From NCBI GenBank assembly GCA_045532175.1, contig JAZSFK010000007.1, positions 1-46,896 of the forward strand: a DNA stretch of 46,896 nt. The letters are read 5' to 3'. The position numbers and the translations under genes were made by a program. Positions 40,108-46,896 of the stretch are shown one piece after another. Position 1 is the first letter of the stretch. Each line of letters starts with the position of its first letter. Origin of the DNA: Fimenecus sp045532175. Its GTDB lineage: Bacteria > Bacillota > Clostridia > Oscillospirales > Acutalibacteraceae. The notes under the pieces were generated by a model. It ran no database searches and was not told the origin of the DNA. It saw nothing but the letters and a program-made list of their open reading frames with translations.

Positions 40108-41154
40108 ATGCCCTATATTATTTCAGCGGTAATTATTATACTGTTTATAGTCGTTTTAATCGCTCTTGCAATAGTAATTCTCAATACTGCAGGTGTTAAC
40201 CAAAGATGCGAGGGAGATGAAAACCTGAAATACCTTAAAGCAAAGAATTTTGATAATCTTAACGCATTACCAATCAGTTTCAGTTCCGATAAAGGACAAA
40301 CACTTAACGGATTCTTATACAGCAGTGCCAAGGTAGACAACTACAAGGGTCTCATTGTTTTTTCACACGGAATGGGTGCCGGACATCTGGCATATACAAC
40401 TGAGATAAACTTCTTTGCACAAAAGGGATATATTGTTTTAGCCTATGACAACACAGGCACTTGTACATCTGAGGGTTCTAAAATCAAAGGCTTTGCACAA
40501 GGTATTATCGACCTTAAATACGCGCTTGATTTTGTAAAAAGCCGTGATGATTTAAAGGATTTATCCGTGCTTTTAGTTGGACATTCCTGGGGTGCTTACA
40601 GCGTTTCCAATGTTTCCGCACTTAATCCTGCTGTTGAAATTAAGGGTATTGTAGCATTCTCCCCTTTCAACTCTATGAACAAGCTTATCCGCGACATCGC
40701 AAAACAAAAAACAAAGCTTAACCTTTCAATTCTGAGTCCGTTTTTTGATATTGTGAATTTCGTTCGTTTCGGCAAGACCGGTACTCTTCGAACCTGCGAC
40801 ACTATCAATTCCAATAATATTCCAACCTTGGTTTTACACGGCGGAAACGATATGCAGGTTACAATAAAAAACAGTCCTGTCGGTAAAAAGCACAAGATTC
40901 AGGATAATCCCAACGCAAGAACCGTTCTTTATGAAAGCAAGTATCACAATGTTTACCTTGCAAAGGAAGCAGAGCAATACCTTAACGATACATTCGGAAA
41001 AATCGAGTCTTTGGGCAAAAACAGTCCTGAAGCTTATGAAATCTATCAAAACATAGACTATTCGCTCATTACAAAGGAAGATATATCAGTTATGGAAACT
41101 GTATCAGCATTCCTTGAGGAATGTGTTATGAAAAGAGATTTTCTCGTTGAGTGA
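40108..41154 (+). CDS. Membrane-anchored alpha/beta hydrolase
   Basis: This 348-residue protein has an N-terminal membrane helix (IISAVIIILFIVVLIALAIVIL, about 4-26) and an alpha/beta-hydrolase domain (about 60-310). The nucleophile S160 is in VGHSWGA, the acid D248 in HGGNDMQV and the base H280 in SKYHNVY. The HGMGAGH block holds the oxyanion loop. A helical tail follows (about 300-348). Topology is uncertain: with a single N-terminal helix the domain could be outside or inside. Substrates of this serine-aminopeptidase-like group are lipids or esters. An SGNH hydrolase follows 11 bp downstream, so the two form an operon. Confidence 0.85.
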   Translation: MPYIISAVIIILFIVVLIALAIVILNTAGVNQRCEGDENLKYLKAKNFDNLNALPISFSSDKGQTLNGFLYSSAKVDNYKGLIVFSHGMGAGHLAYTTEINFFAQKGYIVLAYDNTGTCTSEGSKIKGFAQGIIDLKYALDFVKSRDDLKDLSVLLVGHSWGAYSVSNVSALNPAVEIKGIVAFSPFNSMNKLIRDIAKQKTKLNLSILSPFFDIVNFVRFGKTGTLRTCDTINSNNIPTLVLHGGNDMQVTIKNSPVGKKHKIQDNPNARTVLYESKYHNVYLAKEAEQYLNDTFGKIESLGKNSPEAYEIYQNIDYSLITKEDISVMETVSAFLEECVMKRDFLVE

Positions 41155-41165
41155 GGTTTACTACT

Positions 41166-41816
41166 ATGCTGTTAAAAAAGAACTATTCAAAAAACACTGA
41201 GTACAATCGTGAAATGGCAACTAAAAAGGAAAATTATACATTGCTTAACCGGAAGTATGCTTTAAAAAATCAGACCGTACTTCTGGGTGACTCAATTACT
41301 GATTTTTTCAACTGCTATGAGTTATTTTATGATTTCAGCAAGTCAAGTGGTCAGGCAGTTTATAACCGCGGAATAAGCGGTGACACAACTGACCGTCTTT
41401 TAGAAAGACTTTATGACAATGTTCTCTATATTGAACCTAAAAATATTGTACTTCTTATCGGCACAAACGACATCAGCCGCGGTATCCCCCTTTCAGATTC
41501 TGTAAAAAATCTTGAAAGAATTATAACCGAAACCAAAAATGCTTGTCCTGATGTCAATTTCATAGTTGAGGCAGTTTATCCCATCAACGAAAATATGCGT
41601 GACAAATTTGAAAAACGAAAAAACAAAATAATTTGTGAAATGAATAACGAATTCATTAAGCTATGTGAAAAGCATAATTGCGTATGGCTTGATTTCACAG
41701 ACAAGCTTAAAGACGAAAGTGGCAATCTCAAAAAGGAACTCACATACGACGGATTGCACATCAACGCAAAAGCCTATGAGATTATCGCAGGAAATGTAAT
41801 TCCATTATTAAAATAG
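41166..41816 (+). CDS. SGNH/GDSL hydrolase
   Basis: From the ATG at 41166 (GAGG 9 nt upstream, overlapping the preceding stop) the protein has 216 residues. Block I is LLGDSITDF with S43, block II glycine in NRGISGD, block III GTNDIS with N101, and block V YDGLH with D195 and H198. It is a complete small esterase or acetylhydrolase domain. No signal peptide is seen. It probably deacylates a sugar or lipid together with the upstream alpha/beta hydrolase. A GTG at 41151 overlapping the upstream stop is a less likely start. Confidence 0.87.
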   Translation: MLLKKNYSKNTEYNREMATKKENYTLLNRKYALKNQTVLLGDSITDFFNCYELFYDFSKSSGQAVYNRGISGDTTDRLLERLYDNVLYIEPKNIVLLIGTNDISRGIPLSDSVKNLERIITETKNACPDVNFIVEAVYPINENMRDKFEKRKNKIICEMNNEFIKLCEKHNCVWLDFTDKLKDESGNLKKELTYDGLHINAKAYEIIAGNVIPLLK

Positions 41817-41831
41817 TTATAAAAGAAAAGG

Positions 41832-41855
41832 CGGGACGATATTCTAATCGTCCCG
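41832..41855 (+). terminator. Terminator of the hydrolase operon
   Basis: CGGGACGAT/ATCGTCCCG is a perfect 9-bp stem with 6-nt loop, followed by TACTTTTTTG. Confidence 0.92.
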
Positions 41856-41918
41856 TACTTTTTTGTATAAACCTGTTTTTTGCGAGCCGATTGACACGCA
41901 GTATTACGGAAAATTAAA

Positions 41919-43214
41919 CTATTTTAAATCATCTGTTGCGGGGTTGTTGATTAGTTCTCCCTTTTCCGTAAATCTTGAACCGTGACAAGGACAGTCCCAA
42001 CTGTGCTCTGCGGAGTTCCATTTTAAGGCACAGCCTAAATGGGGACACCGTTTTTTGCTTGGTGTTAAAATTCCCACAGTTGATTCAAAAATGTTTATTG
42101 GTAATTGCGTCGTCAATACGCTTCTTGATGGGCTGAAAAGCTCTTCGTAGTCATTCCTCTTATTCATAATAATATCGCAAAGTATCTCTGCAGACACCAT
42201 AGAGGATGTCATTCCCCACTTATTAAATCCCGTTGCAACAAGGACATTTGGTATTTTATCTGAATATCTGCCTATATACGGCACGGAATCAAGACTCATA
42301 CAATCCTGTGTTGCCCATTGATATTTTATCGGATTGGATGGATAATGAATTGCGGAAAAAGCACGTAACTCACGATAGTTACCACCGTCTTTTCCCGTTC
42401 TGTGGTCGCCACCACCTATTAAAAGATAGTTTTCATAATTACGGAAGGACATTCCTTTTTTAGCCTCATCAACATACATTCCGTCGATTTTGGTACCTCT
42501 TTCAAGGGCAATTACATAGGACCTTTCCTGATAAAGCTTTAATGAATACAATCCGAACTTATTCATAAAAGGAAAATGAGTTGCCACAATAAAATAATCA
42601 GCAGTAATCTTTCTATCCTCTGTAAAAGCGTGTTTGCCACGGATTTCAATGACCTTTGTATTCTCATAAACAGTTAAGCCCTTAGATATGAAGGAGAGAA
42701 ATTTCAAGGGATTGAATTGTGCCTGATTTTGAAATATCACTGCACCTGCAATGGAAATCGGCACGGGAATTTCCCCACAAAAATCGGGATTATAGCCTAT
42801 GCGAACCAATGCGTGAAGCTCTTTTTCAATTTTTCTTACGTCGTTAACCGAATAAACATAATTATTTTTATTCTCAAAGTCGCAGGAAATTTCTTTGCAC
42901 ATCTCACGATACTTTTTTACTGCGTTTTCATTGGCATTAAGATACATCTGTGTTTTTTCAATGCCGAAATGTTTAATCAGTTTATCATAGACAAGACCGT
43001 GTTGTGAGGTTATTTTTGCAGTTGTGTTCTGTGTAACACCCTTGCACACTCTGTCCGCCTCAAGCACAACACAATCAATACCCTTTTGTTTCAATGAATA
43101 GGCACACAAAATGCCGGTTATTCCTCCGCCTATAATTGCGACCTGTGTTCTGATATCCTCGTTGAGCTTCGGAAATGCTTTAAATTCAGAATTTGCCGTC
43201 CATACAGATAACAT
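41919..43214 (-). CDS. FAD-dependent oxidoreductase with C-terminal Rieske domain
   Basis: From the ATG at 43214 (CAGGTG upstream; a GTG nine bases earlier is possible) the protein has 431 residues. A DAO-type FAD fold begins TQVAIIGGGITGILCAYSL and ends MTSSMVSAEILCDII. A Rieske 2Fe-2S domain follows, with ligands in CPHLGC and CPCHGS (about residues 385-415). This fusion is known from YhfW-type Bacillus proteins of unknown substrate. It was probably a monomeric oxidase with internal electron transfer. The Rieske segment is short, only the metal-binding part, without the usual preceding beta-domain. It is transcribed alone, divergent from a GPH transporter. Confidence 0.88.
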   Translation of the reverse strand: MLSVWTANSEFKAFPKLNEDIRTQVAIIGGGITGILCAYSLKQKGIDCVVLEADRVCKGVTQNTTAKITSQHGLVYDKLIKHFGIEKTQMYLNANENAVKKYREMCKEISCDFENKNNYVYSVNDVRKIEKELHALVRIGYNPDFCGEIPVPISIAGAVIFQNQAQFNPLKFLSFISKGLTVYENTKVIEIRGKHAFTEDRKITADYFIVATHFPFMNKFGLYSLKLYQERSYVIALERGTKIDGMYVDEAKKGMSFRNYENYLLIGGGDHRTGKDGGNYRELRAFSAIHYPSNPIKYQWATQDCMSLDSVPYIGRYSDKIPNVLVATGFNKWGMTSSMVSAEILCDIIMNKRNDYEELFSPSRSVLTTQLPINIFESTVGILTPSKKRCPHLGCALKWNSAEHSWDCPCHGSRFTEKGELINNPATDDLK

Positions 43215-43295
43215 ATACATCACCTGTAAATAGTATTGACCAAAACACTCCGTCCATTCGTTCCCTAATCATAAATATTATGCCGTTCAAACTTG

Positions 43296-43324
43296 TTGAA
43301 ATATTATTTTATTTGTGCTATACT
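43296..43324 (+). promoter_or_regulatory. Promoter of the GPH transporter gene
   Basis: TTGAAA (43296-43301), a 17-nt spacer and TATACT (43319-43324), about 32 nt before the start. Confidence 0.8.
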
Positions 43325-43356
43325 GTTTATCACAGTATGGAAAAGGAGAATTTCTT

Positions 43357-44811
43357 ATGAGCAAAACACAAACCAAGCCTCAGAATCCTCTGTGGCAGAC
43401 AACAAAGTCCGAAAGAAAAAGCTACTATACATATTTCTTCGGACAAAATATGATTTACAGTATGATAGCAAGTTATCTTACAACGTTCCTTCTTCTTATC
43501 GGTGTTGACCCGGTAAAATCTGCTGCAGTTATGTTGGCAGTTAAGGTATGGGATGCTGTTAACGATGCTATTTTCGGTGTTATTTTTGACAAAGTCAGAT
43601 TTAAGAGTAATCAGAAATACATTCCGTGGTTGAAGATTGCCTGTGCACTTACTCCTGCATCAACCGTTGCAATTTTCATTATCCCTAATGCTGCAAGTGA
43701 AACAGTTAAGCTCGTTTGGTTTGCATTGGCATACATCATTTGGGATACTGCATATACACTTTGCGATGTTCCCGCATTTGGTATTATCACAGCTATGACA
43801 AGCAATGTTGAAGAAAGAAACACCGTTCTTTCCCTTAAAGGCATTACAGCTGGTGTAGGTACAGCACTTACAACAGTTCTTGTAAGTGTTCTTATCAGCG
43901 AATTTATCGGCGTTGGTTACGGTGTTGTTTCTATTGTTGTTGCAATTGTTGCAATGGCAACAATGCTCCCAATCTGTAAACATTGTCAGGAAAGAAATAA
44001 GACTACTGACGAGGAACAATTCACAGTAAGAAGAATGCTCAAATATGTTATCAGCAACAAATATCTTCTTATTTACTATGTAGGTTACATTTTCTATTCA
44101 GGTGCACAAACCTACAACGCACTTCACGTAATTACTGCCTACTATATTTACGGTAATTCACTTGCTTCCCTTATCACAGGTACTGTTGCGGCATTACCAC
44201 AGCTTATTATGGCTCTTCTCGTACCAAAAATCATCAGAAAGATGGATAAGACAAAGCTCTTCAAGATTAGTGCTGTTGCAACAATTCTCTTATCATTCCT
44301 CATTATACCTACAAGAAGTAGCTTTATTCTCTTTATTATCACATATATGCTTCGTTCAATTCCTCTTGGTATTATTGGTGTACTTTCATTCACATTTACA
44401 CCTGACTGCGCTGAGTACGGTCAGTACACAACAGGAACAGAGGCAAAGGGTATCACATTTGCTATCCAGACATTTGCAGTTAAACTTGCAGCCGCTATTT
44501 CCGGTTCAATGGGACTTGCACTTCTCGGTTGGTTCGGTTTCAAGACAAAGTTCATGCTGGACGGTGTTGAACAGCAGGTCAGCAGCTTTGCGGACCTTGA
44601 AAGAATCAATGCTATTTCACAGCAGTCAAGCGGGGCCCTTGACGGACTCTGGTTCACATATAATGTTGTGCCGATTATCGGTCTTGTTATCGCCTTGATT
44701 ATCTGGTGCTTCTATAAGCTCAACGACAAGGACGTTCAGGTTATGGCAGACTGTAACGTAGGTAAAATCACAAAAGACGAAGCTGAAAAACTCCTTTCAA
44801 GAAAATATTGA
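43357..44811 (+). CDS. GPH-family sugar:cation symporter
   Basis: The ATG at 43357 (AAAGGAG 9 nt upstream) gives 484 residues with about twelve membrane helices. The N-terminal motif KVWDAVNDAIFGVIFDKVRF is the GPH signature D-x-x-x-D/N-P/A..., and the C-terminal GMTSN/TPDCAEYG region also fits. It imports a glycoside, pentoside or hexuronide with Na+ or H+. Substrate unknown. It has its own promoter and terminator. The adjacent Rieske-flavoprotein is divergent and probably unrelated. It could supply the cytoplasmic LacZ/GH95/GH13 enzymes of this region, but none is linked. Confidence 0.88.
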   Translation: MSKTQTKPQNPLWQTTKSERKSYYTYFFGQNMIYSMIASYLTTFLLLIGVDPVKSAAVMLAVKVWDAVNDAIFGVIFDKVRFKSNQKYIPWLKIACALTPASTVAIFIIPNAASETVKLVWFALAYIIWDTAYTLCDVPAFGIITAMTSNVEERNTVLSLKGITAGVGTALTTVLVSVLISEFIGVGYGVVSIVVAIVAMATMLPICKHCQERNKTTDEEQFTVRRMLKYVISNKYLLIYYVGYIFYSGAQTYNALHVITAYYIYGNSLASLITGTVAALPQLIMALLVPKIIRKMDKTKLFKISAVATILLSFLIIPTRSSFILFIITYMLRSIPLGIIGVLSFTFTPDCAEYGQYTTGTEAKGITFAIQTFAVKLAAAISGSMGLALLGWFGFKTKFMLDGVEQQVSSFADLERINAISQQSSGALDGLWFTYNVVPIIGLVIALIIWCFYKLNDKDVQVMADCNVGKITKDEAEKLLSRKY

Positions 44812-44832
44812 TTTTCATATATAACGACATAA

Positions 44833-44861
44833 ACAAAGGGACGAATAATTCGTCCCTTTGT
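44833..44861. terminator. Bidirectional terminator
   Basis: ACAAAGGGACGAA/TTCGTCCCTTTGT is a perfect 13-bp stem with a 3-nt loop, followed by TTTTATTTT on the plus strand. It serves the GPH transporter gene and the convergent DUF3021 gene. Confidence 0.93.
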
Positions 44862-44863
44862 TT

Positions 44864-45280
44864 TTATTTTAACTTTGCGTTGAAATTTTTACTTGTGGCT
44901 TTTACTGCAAAATATACTATTCCCCATACCACAAAGAACACTGTCATAAAAATTATTGTGAAAATCAAAAGCACTTTCGGGTCAAAAGGAATCCATGTGT
45001 TTGCCACATAGCAAAGAGAATATGCAACATAAATTGTTGAAAGATGACAGAGTAAGGATTTTCCTGTTGACCAATGTTCAATCTGATTAAATACAGTTGC
45101 ACCTGCCTGAATAAACGCCAGGAGATATGTTGAAACAATACCTAAAAGCACCTCTGTACCACTCAATGTAAAGTTTTCAATATTTTTTGAAAGTATAAAA
45201 AATATAATTCCTAAAACTATTGGTCCGAAGCCACCAAAAACAAGTCCGCGATGTAAAAATTCTTTTACATATTTATTCAT
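44864..45280 (-). CDS. DUF3021 membrane protein (LytTR partner)
   Basis: This 138-residue protein has four hydrophobic segments (about 12-32, 42-62, 78-95 and 103-128). The layout fits DUF3021, which almost always follows a LytTR regulator gene. Here it starts one base after the LytTR stop. In known pairs the membrane protein acts as a partner that inhibits the LytTR protein and is lost to give activation. What signal it senses is unknown. The pair sits alone, so its target genes must lie elsewhere. Confidence 0.85.
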   Translation of the reverse strand: MNKYVKEFLHRGLVFGGFGPIVLGIIFFILSKNIENFTLSGTEVLLGIVSTYLLAFIQAGATVFNQIEHWSTGKSLLCHLSTIYVAYSLCYVANTWIPFDPKVLLIFTIIFMTVFFVVWGIVYFAVKATSKNFNAKLK

Positions 45281-45281
45281 A

Positions 45282-45713
45282 TTACAAACCTAACCTTTCT
45301 TTTACATTTTTTAGATTTCTTCGTGACACGAAATCAACATACCCGTTTTTGAACACTACCGTCAATGAGCCACCAACAGTCGCTTTGAAACGGTCAATTT
45401 TTTTGATGTTTGCGATACAAGACTGATTGATTTTAACAAAGTTTTCACCCAAGGCTTCTTCTATTTGATATAGCCTTGATTTAAGTCTGTATTTCTCGTT
45501 TTCAGTCAATGCATAAACCTTGTTATCTTCTGTGAAAAAACAGTAAATATCGTTCAAATTAAGTTTTACTGTTTCACCTTCGGCGTAACCGATTAAATCA
45601 ACAGAATGGTTTTTCACAAGTTCTTCAATTTCACACACCAAGGGTGATTTTTCGTGGGCATATATAAGTATTTCTTCGTCACGATTCGGTTCAATTACAA
45701 TTCTGAGTTTCAT
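45282..45713 (-). CDS. LytTR-family transcriptional regulator
   Basis: This 143-residue protein is a stand-alone LytTR DNA-binding domain with a short N-terminal segment. The core is about 40-140: LNLNDIYCFFTEDNKVYALTENEKYRLKSRLYQIEEALGENFVKINQSCIANIKKIDRFKA and RRNLKNVKERLGL. LytTR domains bind two direct repeats of about 9 bp spaced by 12-13. No receiver domain is present, so it is controlled by its DUF3021 partner, encoded next. Promoter and GGAGG site are clear. Confidence 0.92.
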   Translation of the reverse strand: MKLRIVIEPNRDEEILIYAHEKSPLVCEIEELVKNHSVDLIGYAEGETVKLNLNDIYCFFTEDNKVYALTENEKYRLKSRLYQIEEALGENFVKINQSCIANIKKIDRFKATVGGSLTVVFKNGYVDFVSRRNLKNVKERLGL

Positions 45714-45734
45714 GAAATTCCTCCTTGCAATTGT

Positions 45735-45763
45735 ATGATATCATTCTGTTTTTTGGTTTGCAA
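45735..45763 (-). promoter_or_regulatory. Promoter of the LytTR-DUF3021 operon
   Basis: TTGCAA (45758-45763), a 17-nt spacer and TATCAT (45735-45740) on the minus strand, about 20 nt before the start. Confidence 0.8.
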
Positions 45764-45815
45764 TATATTAAAGGTGTTCGGTTGTTTCGGAAATATATTC
45801 GGTAAAAAAGAAAAC

Positions 45816-45835
45816 GGCGGGAGCAAGCCCCCGCC
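45816..45835 (-). terminator. Terminator of fucO
   Basis: GGCGGGGG-CTTG-CTCCCGCC (one G-U pair) is followed on the minus strand by TTTTCTTTTTTACC, about 20 nt after the fucO stop. Confidence 0.9.
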
Positions 45836-45854
45836 ACATAGTTTTAATATTAAA

Positions 45855-46896
45855 TTACATAAGTGAAAGATAGAGTTCCTTGATTTCTGCAACGCTTGTA
45901 TCTCTTGGGTTACCGGGACGGCAAGCAACATCAAATGCAGACTGTGAAAGGAAGTCGATATCTTCTGCCTTAACTATTTCTTTAAGGTCTGTTGGAATAC
46001 CAACATCAACTGAAAGCTGTTTAACTGCGTCGATTGCAGCCTTTCTTGCATCTTCAAGGCTCATAGCATCAACACCCTGGACACCCATAACCTTTGCGAT
46101 ATCTCTGTACTTTTCACCTGTTGCAGGAGCATTATATTCCATAACTGTCGGAAGGATAATAGCATTAGCAACACCGTGTGGTGTGTCATAAAGAGCACCG
46201 AGAGGATGAGCCATTGAGTGAACGATACCAAGACCTACGTTACTAAAGCCCATACCTGCGATATACTGACCGAGAGCCATACCCTCTCTGCCCTCGTCTG
46301 TGTTTTCAACTGCACCACGAAGTGATTTTGCGATAATCTCGATTGCCTTGATGTGGAACATATCTGAAAGTTCCCAAGCACCCTTTGTGATGTAGCCTTC
46401 AATAGCATGAGTAAGAGCATCCATACCTGTTGCTGCTGTAAGTCCCTTTGGCATTGATGCCATCATATCAGGGTCAACAACTGCTACTACAGGAATGTCG
46501 TGTACGTCAACACAAACCATCTTTCTGTCTTTTTCTACGTCGGTGATAACGTAGTTGATTGTAACTTCCGCTGCTGTACCTGCTGTTGTTGGAACTGCGA
46601 TAATCGGAACGCAAGGATTCTTTGTAGGAGCAACACCCTCAAGTGAGCGTACATCGGCAAATTCGGGGTTTGTAATAATGATGCCGATTGCCTTTGCTGT
46701 ATCCATTGAGGAACCGCCGCCGATTGCAACAATGCAGTCTGCACCGCTTGCCTTGAATGCCTCAACACCTGTCTGAACATTTTCAATTGTGGGGTTGGGC
46801 TTGATGTTTGAATAAATCTCATAGGCGATTTCGGCACCGTCAAGAATGTCTGTTACCTTTTTTGTAACACCGAACTTGATAAGGTCGGGGTCAGAG
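45855..46896 (-). CDS. fucO: Lactaldehyde reductase / 1,2-propanediol oxidoreductase FucO (5' end outside window)
   Basis: The frame is open to the right edge; about 346 codons are visible of a usual 382, so roughly 36 N-terminal residues are missing. It is an iron-dependent group III alcohol dehydrogenase. Visible blocks are VAIGGGSSMDTAKAIG (NAD binding), PTTAGTAAEVTINYVITD, ATGMDALTHAIEGYI and HSMAHPLGALYDTPHGVANA, the last two holding the Asp and three His iron ligands. The match to E. coli FucO is close (NPEFADVRSLEG, KYRDIARVMGV-like). It reduces lactaldehyde from fucose or rhamnose to 1,2-propanediol. Though the window has a GH95 fucosidase-type gene, they are far apart. Confidence 0.93.
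   Translation of the reverse strand, partial: SDPDLIKFGVTKKVTDILDGAEIAYEIYSNIKPNPTIENVQTGVEAFKASGADCIVAIGGGSSMDTAKAIGIIITNPEFADVRSLEGVAPTKNPCVPIIAVPTTAGTAAEVTINYVITDVEKDRKMVCVDVHDIPVVAVVDPDMMASMPKGLTAATGMDALTHAIEGYITKGAWELSDMFHIKAIEIIAKSLRGAVENTDEGREGMALGQYIAGMGFSNVGLGIVHSMAHPLGALYDTPHGVANAIILPTVMEYNAPATGEKYRDIAKVMGVQGVDAMSLEDARKAAIDAVKQLSVDVGIPTDLKEIVKAEDIDFLSQSAFDVACRPGNPRDTSVAEIKELYLSLM

Overview
The window comes from an AT-rich, endospore-forming member of the Clostridia. The evidence is the spoIIAA-spoIIAB-sigF operon, a Spo0A orthologue, a tRNA-Cys T-box, a manganese riboswitch and Firmicute-type promoters (TTGACA/TATAAT with 17-18 nt spacers). The partial 16S rRNA resembles clostridial cluster IV (Oscillospiraceae/Ruminococcaceae). 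The glycan genes (a GH2 beta-galactosidase, a GH95 fucosidase-type enzyme, a GH13 alpha-glucosidase, two GPH-type sugar transporters and FucO) suggest a gut or similar carbohydrate-rich habitat. Species cannot be named from this sequence alone.

Layout. 1-550: 5' end of a 16S rRNA gene on the minus strand, with its leader and promoter. 750-2140: zinc efflux unit (CDF pump plus ArsR/SmtB repressor) with a two-hairpin repeat behind it. 2180-8060: operon of GH2 beta-galactosidase, GNAT acetyltransferase and GH95. 8070-9140: transglutaminase-fold protein and tRNA-Leu(TAA). 9220-15820: GH13 glucosidase, a divergent secreted protein, and a GPH-type transporter followed by a coiled-coil/LRR membrane protein. 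15850-18200: HAD phosphatase and MntP behind a yybP-ykoY riboswitch whose promoter overlaps the end of spo0A. 18480-21430: a MacA/MacB-like exporter pair without an ATPase gene and a small lipoprotein. 22040-24430: cysE-cysS under a Cys T-box. 24433-28140: recA-recX-rimO-pgsA, with a LexA-like box before recA. 28170-29750: rpmB, then a mosaic of direct repeats, hairpin arrays and tRNA-Arg fragments around a NUDIX gene, ending at tRNA-Arg(ACG). 29784-34550: L-asparaginase, the sigma-F operon and a DUF5696-like lipoprotein. 34555-39620: a PASTA pseudokinase and an operon of a DtxR/MntR-family regulator with two flavoproteins. 39628-41860: an XRE regulator divergent from an alpha/beta hydrolase plus SGNH hydrolase pair. 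41919-46896: Rieske-flavoprotein, GPH sugar transporter, LytTR-DUF3021 pair, and FucO running off the right edge.

Two themes stand out. One is metal homeostasis: a zinc sensor and pump, a riboswitch-controlled manganese exporter, and a DtxR/MntR-family regulator with a mixed ligand set. The other is small repeated DNA. A CCTCCC two-hairpin repeat occurs twice. The stretch between rpmB and tRNA-Arg holds a 67-bp direct repeat ending at the tRNA 3' end, a nested multi-hairpin array, and a duplicated tRNA 3' end. These are the least explained parts of the window. I did not find a clear new multi-gene defence or secretion system.

All assignments come from reading the sequence. No database search was run, so family names rest on recognised motifs and gene order.
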